Source of the DNA: Luzula sylvatica
Taxonomy: Eukaryota; Streptophyta; Magnoliopsida; Poales; Juncaceae
Assembly (NCBI GenBank): GCA_946800325.1
Contig: OX326959.1
Coordinates: 31,782,527-31,846,526, forward strand
DNA length: 64,000 bases
Direction: 5' to 3'
In this document: positions 36,165-47,705 of the stretch, piece after piece
How the letters are laid out: each line of letters starts with the position of its first letter
Position numbering within the stretch: position 1 is the first letter of the stretch
Notes under the pieces: model-generated
Databases searched by the model: none
Told to the model about the DNA's origin: nothing
Seen by the model: the letters and a program-made list of their open reading frames with translations, nothing else
Translations under genes and position numbers: made by a program

Positions 36165-37640
36165 ATCATGCGAAATGTTTGAATATTTACTTTTACGAAT
36201 ATGTCTTGTATATTCTAAAATATGTTGAGATACTTTCAAAATATGATCGGAATATTTCGGGAGTTCAACTCGTGATCTCTTTCAGGCCATCTCAATACCT
36301 CACTCGCTATCAAGCAAATCATGAATTATCTTCTCAGTAAATTTAATAACAGCTCACTCCTACTTTTTTTAACTGGAATGCTTTGGTTCACTCATATGTG
36401 GGAGTGGGACTCGTGAAGATACTAGTCTTTTTGATGGGGTCCCTTTGTTGTACTCGGTATTGTAATCGTATTGCATTTTCCTTTGCTTCTTTCCGTGAGG
36501 TAGGGTCTTAAAGTAATGACATGGGTCTGCTCCTTCGATGCTGATTTGGATTATCATGTGAGACTTTTCCCTAGCGATGACAGATTTGTGCAGGGTCTGA
36601 GTTTTGACTTTTGATGTCTTGCCTAGATAGATTATGCTCGCCATGTTCACGCTTCCATCTATGTATGCATCGTCTCGGATAAGATGATAAAGGAGTTCTA
36701 GTGTGTCTCTTTGATGCAAGGAGGAATAATCATCACTTGACTATTCGGGCTTGGTGTTATATTTATACTCCTTAAACAATGGGATATCGAGGATGAGACA
36801 TGTTATTTTATTTTTTTTATGATATTCGACAAACGATTGTTTTCGTTATTGATATTTAATTTTTTTGATGTCAATGGAGATCGAACTCACAATCTCTCAC
36901 AACATATGGTTTTTTGTGTTTCACACTCAATCAACTAGGTTATGGACTCATTGGCAATGATTGGAAAATCTATATTTATGATTGGAAAAAAATGAATAAC
37001 GAGGCCTCGGGAAACACAAAGACAAAATTCATTCACTAAAGAGGACAACTACAAAATTACTTCTGAGAAGTTTCGTATGTTCTCCATACATTAATGTCAA
37101 TAAAAATTGAATTTAACACAAGTTTTAAGTATAACTCGCACTCGCACTCGCACTCGCACTCGGGCACTGTATATAGCAATGTGTCAGAGGATAACTCAGA
37201 CTCAGAATTTGTTATAGAGAATCAGTGGGTCTCGGATATATAGTATATAAATCATCGAATTGCATGTGAATTAAACTATCGATCATGAATATGTTACACA
37301 GAGCTAATTAAAGTAGAGTTCAGAAGATGAAAAGATCAGGAAAACAATGTAAGGTTGAATCTCAGAAGCCAGTATGTGGAACAATGATCAAATGATTGCT
37401 TTTCGCAATCGTCGTTCTTTCAGTTCTCAATCCCGCATTACTGCCACACTCTTTCCTCTCTGGTAAGTATTAAATTTGATGACGAACTAAATTAGTTCAA
37501 ATATTAATGTCTCTTCAGAAACCCCATTGTGAGTTAGGGTCTAGGATAACAGATTCATCATTGTCCAACATAGTTCGATTCACCCTCTACTATTCCATTC
37601 ATCCTTTTGGCTCAATTGTGTGATTTATGTTGCACCCTCA
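36165..37640. other. Intergenic; one unassigned open frame and a short microsatellite
   Basis: AT-rich sequence with a 116-codon minus-strand open frame at 36369-36719 (contains AREKSHMIIQISIEGADPCHYFK); I recognise no family and there is no clear start context, so it is not called as a gene. A (CACTCG)n run of about five units lies at 37137-37163. Nothing else is supported. Confidence 0.4.
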
Positions 37641-37656
37641 TTTAATTTATTTTTTC

Positions 37657-38350
37657 TTTTTCTTTTTCTTTTTTTTTTTTTTTTTTGAAAGCTAAAGAGG
37701 CGAAGCCTCTTTTAATATATTAAAGCACAGTTTAATACATTAGGGTACGATTTTACATGATTAATATAAAAAAATAGTTTAACGCAAATGTAAATTACAA
37801 ATGCAAAAGTAAGATACAAGTCGAGGGATGATGCTTTCGGCCATCCTTAGACGATCGGTTCGTCTCCATACTCGACCTCGTCGAGGTAGTCATCTCCGCA
37901 CTAGGCTTCCATGCTACCGCCTTCTTCGGCTTCCTCAAAAGATTCTTCTTCCATTTCATCTTCCTCTTCCTTGTTGCTACGCTCGTCCCCTTCCTCGAAA
38001 GACTCGTCTTCCGTAGAATCCCTTGTTGCTACGCTCTTCCTTGTTGCTACGCTCGTCCCCTTCCTCGAAAGACTCGTCTTCCTTAGAATCCCTTGAGCGC
38101 GATTTTCCTCATAGGGAAGTCTAATCATTAGGTACCACCCCTCCTCTCCATTTGGTACCGGCCGCAACCTCCCCCTTGCCCCCGGTGTGCCACCCGAGCT
38201 CGGATTGTCGCCGGAGCTGTCACCCTCTCTATCGCGGTCCGTCGCTCTCGGAGCTGTCGCCCTCGCTGTCGCGGCCTGTCGCGCCGGAGCTGTCGCCCTC
38301 GGATTGTCGCCGGGGCTGTCACCCGTCGCTCTCGGATCTCCGCCAGGCCG
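37657..38350 (-). mobile_element. Short non-LTR retroelement insertion (694 bp) with 16-bp target duplication
   Basis: Flanked by identical 16-bp repeats tttaatttattttttc (37641-37656 and 38351-38366). On the minus strand it starts GC-rich, with repeated CGACAGCTCCGA/GAGCGACGG words, continues through an acidic frame (about 38167-37901, Glu/Ser-rich), and ends with TTAATATATTAAAAGAGG, CTTCGCCTCTTTAGCTTTC and poly-A. The variable-length target duplication and poly-A end are hallmarks of target-primed reverse transcription. It shares its 3' module and part of its GC-rich segment with 34079-34345. That copy lacks about 300 bp present here (roughly 37855-38160). No reverse transcriptase is encoded, so it depends on another LINE. 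Confidence 0.85.
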
Positions 38351-38366
38351 TTTAATTTATTTTTTC

Positions 38367-39270
38367 AACTTTTATAAATTGAGGTCTAAAATTATACTTC
38401 AATTATGCTTTGATTTATTTACCTTTTATTTTGATAATTTCTTGATCAGAATTTAAGATAATATTTTTTCATATTTAAGTCTCGTCAATCGTCATAAGAT
38501 CGCCAAAGATTTTCTAAAATACATGACCGGCCCTGACTACATAATATATTTTTGTATAAACTAGAGAGTCCCCACATAGGGATTCCCGATCAACCAAAGG
38601 GGTTACGGGTGAATCAAAGGAAATGTTCTTTCTCCAAAGAACTATTCCAAATGAATTCGTAAAAATTGTGTGTCCTGGAGTTTTCGTTAAGTAAGTTTGA
38701 GGAAATTTCCAATTACGTTGATTTTCTCTTTCAGTTCTTTCTTGAGTTTAGTTTTGATCGAACAAACATTTGAAACAATGGAAACTATATCATAATGCTA
38801 AATATATTTAAATTTTATCTTAGATATTTCATCGAACATCTTGGACATAATTCTTAAAAAATATTTTTCTCCACGAACAAACCTCTCATAAAAATGGAGG
38901 TCTTGCATTGTACTACATCATTGATATAGTCAATAAAAACTAATTGTTCGAAACATAAGTCTCACATAATTATGTTTGAATTTTATCTTACACATTTTTG
39001 AAAACACCTTGACTACATATAAAAATATATTTCGCTACAAATAAATTTCTCATAAAATGAATGTTTTGCATTATATCATTGATATAGTCAAAGAAAACTC
39101 ATTTTTGAAAACATAAATATATCATAATAATGTTTGTGTTCTTTCTTAGACATTTCGTCGAACACCTTGACTACAACAATCCGTAATTTTTTTTCTCCAT
39201 ACATACACCTCCTACAAAAGTGGAGGCCTATGACGCCGGCCTAACCGGCCAATGACCAGGGCCGGCCCTG
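38367..39270. mobile_element. Remnants with Tip100-like hAT ends (38535 and 39270)
   Basis: 'atgaccggccctg' ending at 38535 and 'ccagggccggccctg' ending at 39270 match the ends of the hAT at 32993-36164. The 39270 end, reverse complemented, reads CAGGGCCGGCCCTGGTCATT, then GGCCG and AGGCCTCCA, close to the left end at 32993. The 38535 end resembles the right end at 36164. No matching partners or target duplications were found, so these are orphan ends. The DNA between is AT-rich with a loosely repeated 'gatatagtcaa(t/a)(a/g)aaaact' phrase (about 38924 and 39083). Confidence 0.6.
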
Positions 39271-39614
39271 TATGTACTAAAATATAATTATATAACGTTT
39301 TCAAATATATCTTTTAATATATTTTATGATATTTACATGATAGTTATGTTGTTCAATTTATTTTATTAAATATTATTTGTTCTATTTTTAGAAAAATATT
39401 TATTATTATTTTTATATAAATAATTATATAGTCAGTTGTATTTGTGTTCTAGATTTTCAGAAAATTATTGTATCGTCGTATATAGTCAGTCAGTATTCTG
39501 ATTTTTTTTTAAATCTGCCGTCTCTGAAACATTGGATTCTTATTCATATATTAATTACATTTACTATACACGTTAGATGTTAGTAATGTTATCCTAAATA
39601 TAAATTAAGAGTAG

Positions 39615-39848
39615 TGATGCACTTCCCCCAACTCTCCCCCACACTTCTTGATGTGTCATCGTAACGCTTAACACCACTATGGTTTAACATCTGAATTATG
39701 ATTTAACACCTTAATTTATAGTTTAACATCATAATGAAGATGTTAAACTACAAATTAAGGTGTTAAATCATAATTAAGATGTTAAATTTGAAGGTGTTAA
39801 GCCTTATGCCAACACATCAAGAGGTGTGGGGGAGGATAAGTGAGGAGG
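39615..39848. mobile_element. Palindromic MITE (~230 bp)
   Basis: Left arm CTCCCCCACACTTCTTGATGTG pairs with right arm cacatcaagaggtgtggggg, and inner arms 'gtttaacatc...gttaaatcataatt' also pair, giving a near-complete fold-back. Exact ends and target duplication are not clear, so the superfamily is not assigned. Confidence 0.65.
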
Positions 39849-40347
39849 TCCAACTTTTTCCATAAATTAAATACACAAAAACACATTCATGAATAAAAAG
39901 AACTTGTTAAGAAAAAAAACAAGAAGAAATAGGAAGAACGAGAAATCCTTGAACACACACCACAAATTTAATAAATAAATACTATATAGTCACATTGAAT
40001 CTTTGCTGTATATCTTCATCAAGGACTCCTATAACCGGACTACTAACTAGTAACTACTAAACTACCCATCTTTTTTTGTTTTTATATTTTCTTAACAAAT
40101 ACACCAAACCGATATCTATTTACAACTTTTAACATTCTCCGACTCGACTCGAACCCGACCCGGTTTCATTGCCACAACTTCTTACCCACCCATTTATATG
40201 ATATACTATCAAATACCATTGATAAATACCGCATCATATCATATGACATAATATCACTTCGACTCTTCATTCTTCGTGAGATCACGTCATCATGGCTCGC
40301 CAGGTCATGTCAAGTCACTCGCATCAAATCCCACAAATCATCTTCAT

Positions 40348-42189
40348 TCAAAATGGTTTACCCAAATACATTAAAATATCTTGCAAGAACGGGTCATTAC
40401 CAACCCCACTCGACCCGAACCCACCAAACCCAGCCGGTTCACCCAAGCCGGCCCCAAGCGAACCGAACCCGAGCGAGCGACCTTGATCGAAACTCCTCTC
40501 CCATTCCCTAACTTTATGCTCGCTCTGAACTTCCCTCTCAGTGAAGTCAGGCGATAAAACATGCTCAGAGCAGCTCGAGTCCGTGTTCAATTTCGGCATC
40601 GAGTCGGACCGGGGTTCGAAACACGTGAAGTTCGGCACGAGTAGGGGCAAAACGGGCTTTTGCTCTGGTGGAGAAAGACATTGTGGAATTATGCTTTGTG
40701 CGAACATAGGTTTTTTATCGAGGTTAATGTTCGGTCTGTCTGCACTGCCCTTCTTGTTGTATATGCGACACAATACCCAATCATCCAACTATAATAAAAA
40801 AAATTATAAAACATATTAGAATAATTAATTAATTACTATTATTAAAAATGAAAATAGTATATTAATAAAATTGGCCTAATCATTCGACTTGATGAGGGAA
40901 TATTACAAATATGTCGTTATCTCAACTTTTTATCTTGATGGTGATGACAGATCGAAAGCAGCTAATTATTTTGCATAAAAGTCCAAATTGCGATATTAAG
41001 TATTCCCAAAGGGTCCTTTTCGCGCCCCAAAACGATAAATTAGTACTTGCTAGAATGTGACGGAATCGAATGCTTTCACACCAATGAAAGCAACATTTTA
41101 ATACAAAATTAATATAACGGGTATAAACTAAGCCACATAATAATTCAGCAAGTACACCTATCTTTCTAAACATGGTCCACTATTCTAAATTATTGACCCT
41201 AATTGATAACTACAAGTGCCCGTGTATGGTCCCATTGGCTCAAAAATATCACGATTTATTTTGAACAAAAGCACTGGTTTATGTGAAATTTACGGAACAT
41301 ACCCTTAGAGTATTCTTTTTTCGCACGGAACGGTCCACGTCAGCGAGTCGATACTCGTGCATGATCCAATTGGTCTTCTCTCCTTTTGGAGCCTTGCCGG
41401 CATAGAAAACTAATGCTTTCTTTATAGCGACTGGCTTGGGTGAACCAACTGAACCGACTGGCTTATCGGCACCGGTTGCTTTCCAATAACCCGACCCGGC
41501 AGCCCGGTTCGGTCTGGACCCGTTTGGGTATTTTCGGTCTCTTGGTGAGAAGAAATACCACTCTTTTTCGCCGTATAGTGCCAATTCTGGAAATATTAAT
41601 GAATTGTCTATTAATTACTCAATTTGATAATGGCTTTTAGTTTGGTACCAATTGAACCTAAAATTAAGGACCACACTGATAAGTAGCATTGGGATATTAC
41701 ACTCAATTTAAACAAAGGGGGAAAAGGTGAGAACTTTATGCTACCTGACAATAATTTGTATGGATTCCGTAATGACTGGTACCTCAATCGGTACAGTCTT
41801 CTGGTCCTGACTCAGTGCAGGACCTAATCTGCACGGCGCCAAAATCAGGGACACTAATCATTTCGTAATTTTAAACTATACTAATACTCAATCGAACTTG
41901 ATTGGATACTAATAGAAAGATTGAGGTAATTTCAATCAAACTTTACCACATACTGACCAAAACAGAATCTAATTGGAAAAAGTAAGTATCATATTTTGAA
42001 AAACTTGTATGAAGATAGAACTTTACCTGGCAAATCCCAAGGATCAAACTTGTACAAGTCGATCTCAGCAACGATCGGTACAGAAATCGGCAAGGAAGCG
42101 CACTTTCGACACAAATAGTGTACCACGAGTTCTTCATCTGTAGGATGGAATCGAAAGCCCGGAGGCAACTGCAAATTGTGCCCGTTCAT
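40348..42189 (-). CDS. NAC transcription factor, ATAF1/2-like, 3 exons, 295 aa
   Basis: DNA-binding NAC-domain regulator. Exons on the minus strand: 42189-42027, 41586-41303, 40788-40348, with introns of 440 and 514 bp and GT/AG borders. The spliced length (888 nt) is one frame. Subdomain A is [19 protein letters not shown] (about 8-26). Later blocks read [83 protein letters not shown] and [14 protein letters not shown] (150-163). This run, with the second intron just before [10 protein letters not shown], is characteristic of the ATAF subgroup, which acts in abiotic stress, ABA and senescence responses. The C-terminal 132 residues are a variable region, rich in Ser/Pro then Gly ([18 protein letters not shown]), ending [15 protein letters not shown], a plausible activation segment. 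The ATG at 42189 is the first ATG in frame. The gene looks intact. Confidence 0.95.
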
Positions 42190-42309
42190 TCTTCTCTTCT
42201 CCTTCAAAGCTCGACCTTTCGATAGTGTTTATCCGCTCTCTTGAGTTTAACTCTCTAAGGGATGTTATGAGAGGTGGAGGCTTGAAACTTGGAAATAGAG
42301 AGAAGCTCG

Positions 42310-42342
42310 CCATTTATAGAGCTCTGATAGCGCGACACGTGT
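42310..42342 (-). promoter_or_regulatory. NAC core promoter: TATA box and ABRE/G-box
   Basis: On the minus strand TCTATAAATGG (42320-42310) lies about 120 bp upstream of the NAC ATG, and a palindromic ACACGTGT (42335-42342) about 20 bp further upstream. CACGTG within ACACGTGT is the ABRE/G-box core bound by bZIP (ABF/AREB) factors; its place next to the TATA box fits ABA- or stress-responsive control, as known for ATAF-type NAC genes. The function is inferred. Confidence 0.65.
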
Positions 42343-43739
42343 GGCCCAAATTTTATTTTATTTATTTTTTGAATTGGGTCGTATCATTTAATGGGTACAC
42401 AAAGAGCATATATTTACTATGTCAAGCGAATACTTCGAAAATGTTCTAAGATATACTTATAAATTACTTTATCATACTTACTTTTATTATTTTTATGATA
42501 TTTATATTTTTTAGTTCATTTATTTATTATCATGATATTTAATTTAAAAATATTATTTATTATTTATTTATTTTATTTATTATATATAATATAATTATAT
42601 TAAAAATAATAATTATATAGTAGTATTCGTGATTTTTTTGAAAATTGTCGTATCAATACCCATATCCGTATCCATACAACACAGTATATATATCATTAAA
42701 ATTTTCATTTACCTAATAAATTTTATTTTACTTATTGATATGTTTGAAATTTTGATATGTAAATTGTGTACACAACTATTAATCACCATTTTATTTTTTT
42801 AATATTATATATTAGTATTAAATTATTTATTGTAAAATAATAAGTATTTATAATTATAATTATTTTCTTGAGTTAAAGGTGTTTTTGAAAGTATATAAAA
42901 TTATGTGATTTCCATTATTAATCATCTATCAAAATTCTGTTTTTCTCTAAAACAATTCTTGAAATATGCTTTATTATAAATCTTGAACCTCAAATCAAAT
43001 TAAATAATAAGTTCAAAACATAAAAAGTTATGTATTTTTAAAAATACTATAATCCAGATCTTATTTATTATCATAATTTATATTGATATTTTAATTTTTA
43101 AAGGAGATATTATATACATAGTAAATTTAATATTCTTTTCAATACGATTTTTGTAGTAGTGCATTATTGATTAGTTAGTTATTTTTCTCTGATCCTGACG
43201 TACTTTGTACATTACCACAACAACAATAAAAATTAAAAATTGAATAACTCATTTTGTAAATTAAATATATAAATTGTTTCGATTAGAATGAGCTCACTCT
43301 CAAAAAATACAACAAATAGAATAAAAATAAATGTGAAAAAATCATAACATATATCATCATGAATAAATTATTTGAAAACATAAAATATATTACAAAAATG
43401 AGAATGAACACGCAAGAACAATTCACTTGAGTGAATTTTTAATTTAAAAAAGAAAACAAAAACAAGTCTCATCATAATATAACAATAACGCATACTATAA
43501 TTTTTGAATATATATTAGATAAAAAATAAAAATAAAATTATTCAACAAAATATTATTTAGAAAAATTCATATCACATCCGTAATATATTATATTAAAAAT
43601 ATATATTATTAATATCACCAATTATATGCAAAGAAATAATCCAAATGTACTGGTTCACATCATAAATACTATGAACCAAGCCTACATAAAAAAAACCCAC
43701 AAAAAAGGTACCTTCCAGAGATACATTATACGGTGCAGT

Positions 43740-43990
43740 GACCAAACAAAAGTTGACCGTTGACAAAACACACGTGTCGACAATCCAACGGGTCCAAGGG
43801 CTGCTCTATGCTGTCACTGCGTACGTCACAAATATTGTCGCGACTCGCAGGTCGGCTGCCACGCGTTAACACAGTCCAACGGGCCCCACAATACAAGGGT
43901 GATTACGTGGACAGGTGTGCCGTTTTGGGTAAGTCGGCGAGCCCACCATATAGGACGTCCAGCCGTTCATGTTTCGACACGTGGGGTGTT
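43740..43990. promoter_or_regulatory. Distal W-box and ABRE cluster upstream of the NAC gene
   Basis: A GC-richer island in AT-rich DNA contains TTGACC (43753-43758), TTGAC (43760-43764), CACGTGTC (43771-43778) and GACACGTGGGG (G-box 43978-43983), plus several ACGT cores (43820, 43905). It lies 1.55-1.8 kb upstream of the NAC ATG. No other gene is recognised nearby, so a distal control region for the NAC gene is plausible but unproven. Confidence 0.4.
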
Positions 43991-45651
43991 TTGCTATCAG
44001 TAAAAGCTGGGGTTTTAATATTTCGGGAAAGGTGTAGAGAAGTATATATTATTGGGATATTATTATTTAATGAAGATGTGGATAAGGATGAATTGGAATT
44101 AGTAGTGTTTGGTATTGGGTTATCCCGGATTATACGGCTTTGATTTTGTGCGGATGTATGTTCTGTTGAGTAGTGTGGTAGTAAGGTTATTTGTGTTCGC
44201 AGGAGTAGTCGTGTGTACGAAAGTTAATCGCTATAAATATTTAAATGCGATAAAATATATTTATATATATTTTTTGTATGATTTAAAATATTTTTCGTCT
44301 AAATACGTATGTCGATGTCGATGTCGATTTTGTAATTAATTTGCATGATCCAATCTGATTAGAATGAATTAGTTTTCGTAAATTTCGTTCGGCAAATATG
44401 GAGTAAAACAGCATAGCAAAATAAAAATGAATTAAATATCTTGTCTTTGGTAGGTTTGAATCAATCTTCTGAATAAATCTACGAAATATTTTTTTGATCC
44501 CAACTCGACCATACGTGCCAATTAAAAAAATATTGTTTCCTGTTATTTTGCATGCACATATTCTTCTGAAAACACATATTTCCAACTCTTTTATCTGTCG
44601 AGCTTTCGACGATCTGTCGGATAACATGTGGATCCCAAAATGATTAGTTAATTTTCTCATTTTTTCTTATATAAAGAGACTCATATTGTATCCATTCATT
44701 TGTTACTCTCCAATTTTGTCGTTATCGATATCTCACACTGATTGAAGAGACGGTGAATTAAACAAGACCAATACAAAAGTTAGATTGTTCATGTAACTTA
44801 AGAAAAAATATAAAACAAACCAAGTAATTTGTTGATTTAAATCTCCACATTATATCTTCATTGCTTAAGTGAATTCATGGATATTTTTTTTTTATTGAAT
44901 TGGTTGGTTTTTTAATTGAAGTAGAAAAATAATTGGGGAATTTGTCTTGTCCACTTTTTAAACTCATAGACCTCGTATAATTTAAATTTGAATTTATGAA
45001 ATGTTATGTCTTTTGTGATGTGCATATCAAATTAGTAATATCGAGTCGATTGCAAAATGATACATTCAGAATATGAGTCGATTATATAACATTTATTAGA
45101 AAATAATATTATCAACTTTTAACTTTTTGTTGTTGGTACTTGTCCATTTATATTGTTCAACTTTTATGCTAATCATTTTTGTGATTGAATTTGAATTAAC
45201 CGTGACATGATTTTCAATTAATTAGATGACAACTTGATTTAATTGTGTTGAGTTCGAATTATAATTAGGGATAATTGCAATTCGAGAATTGTAATTTCCA
45301 TTAGTTCAATAAAAAAAATGATTTGTCTGACTAACTGGTATCGTATTGAAATCTCGATCTCATAAATGATTTTGGATGATATGAGTATATGTAATTGTTT
45401 TTGTACGTTGATTTTGTTCTATCAAAAATTAAGTTGAGAACAAAATAGATCTTCAAAATGACATCATATCACTGGAGGACAAATCTCTAATATTTATGTT
45501 TTCATGTATAAAGTTGAGATGTACTTTACATATTTTATAAAGAATAGATAAGACCCTACTACTAACCAAATAAAGACAGTTTTGCATATTACCCACACGT
45601 AAATACATAGATATAAATTAATTTTATTGTAAACAACAATGTCTTTTATTA

Positions 45652-46040
45652 TTTTTAGAAACTGATTGTGAAGTATTTGTTTTGAATATTTAGTATTATT
45701 TTTTATTTTAATAGTTTAAATTTGAGTATATTTATGATTTGGTTCATTTTTCTAAATAGATCGTCCGTTTCTATACCAAGAAAAATTATATTTAGACATA
45801 ACACTATCTATTTAAAATTAGTTCCATAATTTAAAATTAAATTTGAGTATATTTATTATTTTTAGAAACTGATTGTGAAGTATTTGTTTTGAATATTTAG
45901 TATTATTTTTTATTTTAATAGTTTAAATTTGAGTATATTTATGATTTGGTTCATTTTTCTAAATAGATCGTCCGTTTCTATACCAAGAAAAATTATATTT
46001 AGACATAACACTATCTATTTAAAATTAGTTCCATAATTGA
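45652..46040. repeat. Tandem duplication, 207-bp unit, two copies
   Basis: The segment beginning 'tttttagaaactgattgtg' occurs with 'gaaact' at 45658 and again at 45865 (offset 207 bp) and continues through 'aaaattagttccataatt' in both copies. I noticed no internal differences, so the duplication is recent. Confidence 0.93.
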
Positions 46041-46654
46041 TAACAAAACTATACATACTGACATAGCCACAAGTAAGTTCACTAAAATTTGGACCACATA
46101 AAATATACAACCTCGTGGGCCCAGGTTGAAGGAATTGGTTGAGGGAATTTTGTACACGTGAGAACTGAGAAGAGGATATATCATATATGTTTATTTTTTA
46201 AAATTGTACTTGATAATGATAATTATGTTTTATACAGGGCTTAATTTTTTCATAAAGTTCCAAATATATTGATCTTTAGTCAAGTAGCAAATTGACAAGA
46301 CTTCTACGAGAAAAGATAATGTAATTATTCATGTCCTGATAATGTAATTATTCATGTCCTGATAAGTGATGAAAATCCATTTTAACTTTTTTGTTAGAAA
46401 ATTTTAATTCACTTACTTTTTCATGTTCTTTATTAATAGAATATTCTTTGCATGATGCCATACATTTGAAATAATTTTACTTATTTTTTTCTTGTAAGGC
46501 ACAAGATAAACACATTGGATAAGATTTGGCCCACTAAAAATATACTTCACGATCTATAATACTTTCACCCACCATTTTATTTTATACATGAATGGTATAA
46601 CATATACTGATACACATACTTCTTTGACAAAAGGTATAACATATCTACATAAAT

Positions 46655-46898
46655 CAATGTTTTAAATAGCGTGCAGCGGCACGGAGCGTTTTTGACGTTT
46701 AATTTAGCGTTTAGCGTTAGCGTTTATCGTCTTCACAATCGCAGCGGATTTTGATCAAAATTATTATTTTTATAATACTACAATATGCATATAAATATAA
46801 TTTAACGGCCCAATATTATAAATAAAATTATATCAAATGCTTATTTATATCAACCTCACAAACTAACTTAAATTAAAAATTCATCCCTAAGAAAAATA

Positions 46899-46937
<39 letters not shown>

Positions 46938-47352
46938 TTTTATTTTTATTTTATTATTATACTATTGTTATTATAATAATGCTAATAATAGTTGTTGTTG
47001 ATCTTATTCTTCCTATAATAATAATAATAATTATTATTATTATTATTATTTAATAATAATAATATTAATTATTGTTATTGTTATTGTTATTATTATTATT
47101 ATAATTATTACTATAATTATTATAATAATAATAATTTTTTATTATTGCTATTATTTAATAACAATTATTATTATTGTGCAATGATAATAATGATTATTAT
47201 TATTGTTATTATTATCTAATATATTATTATTATTATTATTATTTGTACTATTACTATTATTATTAATATCATCATTTTATTATTTTTATTATTATTAATA
47301 TTGTTATTATTAGTTTTGACATTATTATGATTTTTATAATAATAATAATAAT

Positions 47353-47397
<45 letters not shown>

Positions 47398-47594
47398 AAT
47401 AATAATAATAATAATCACGCTATAGCACCGGTACGGCCACTATATTTGAACGATTCATGTTATAGCAGTCCGCTATAGCGTTGCAACAGAACAAAATGTT
47501 ACAGAGCTAAATTCCGAAGCGATGCAGCGTTTACCTCCTAAAATCCGCTATAGCGCGCTATAGCGCCGTTGAAGCGCCGCTATTTAAAACATTG
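46655..47594. mobile_element. MITE with ATT/AAC trinucleotide core, copy 1 (940 bp)
   Basis: Inverted terminal repeats CAATGTTTTAAATAGCG (46655) and its complement (ending 47594), with perfect 8-bp target duplication acataaat (46647-46654, 47595-47602). Subterminal zones repeat 'tagcg' words in both orientations. The interior (about 46895-47412) is an expanded mix of (ATT)n, (AAT)n and (AAC)n. An 8-bp duplication suggests a hAT-type element. A second copy lies at 49339-50199. Confidence 0.88.
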
Positions 47595-47705
47595 ACATAA
47601 ATTACTAGATAAGATTATGGAATGATAAAAAAAAAATTATAACTATTGAATTAAGTATTAAGTTGAGTGATTAGTTTATATAATATGGCTGATTGGATAA
47701 TTAAT

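Larger units (their letters stand above)
42343..46646. other. Long AT-rich intergenic region
   Basis: Apart from the motif cluster at 43740-43990 and the 207-bp tandem duplication at 45652-46040, I see no gene, RNA or element with clear ends. A 23-bp direct repeat 'ataatgtaattattcatgtc...' is present near 46316 and 46340. Confidence 0.6.

Noticed and set aside
36369..36719. 116-codon minus-strand open frame as a gene
   Set aside because: No recognised family, no clear start context or splice partners, and transposon remnants on both sides.
43760..44143. 127-codon frame upstream of the NAC gene
   Set aside because: No family match; the composition reflects the GC-richer motif island, and there is no supporting splice or promoter structure.
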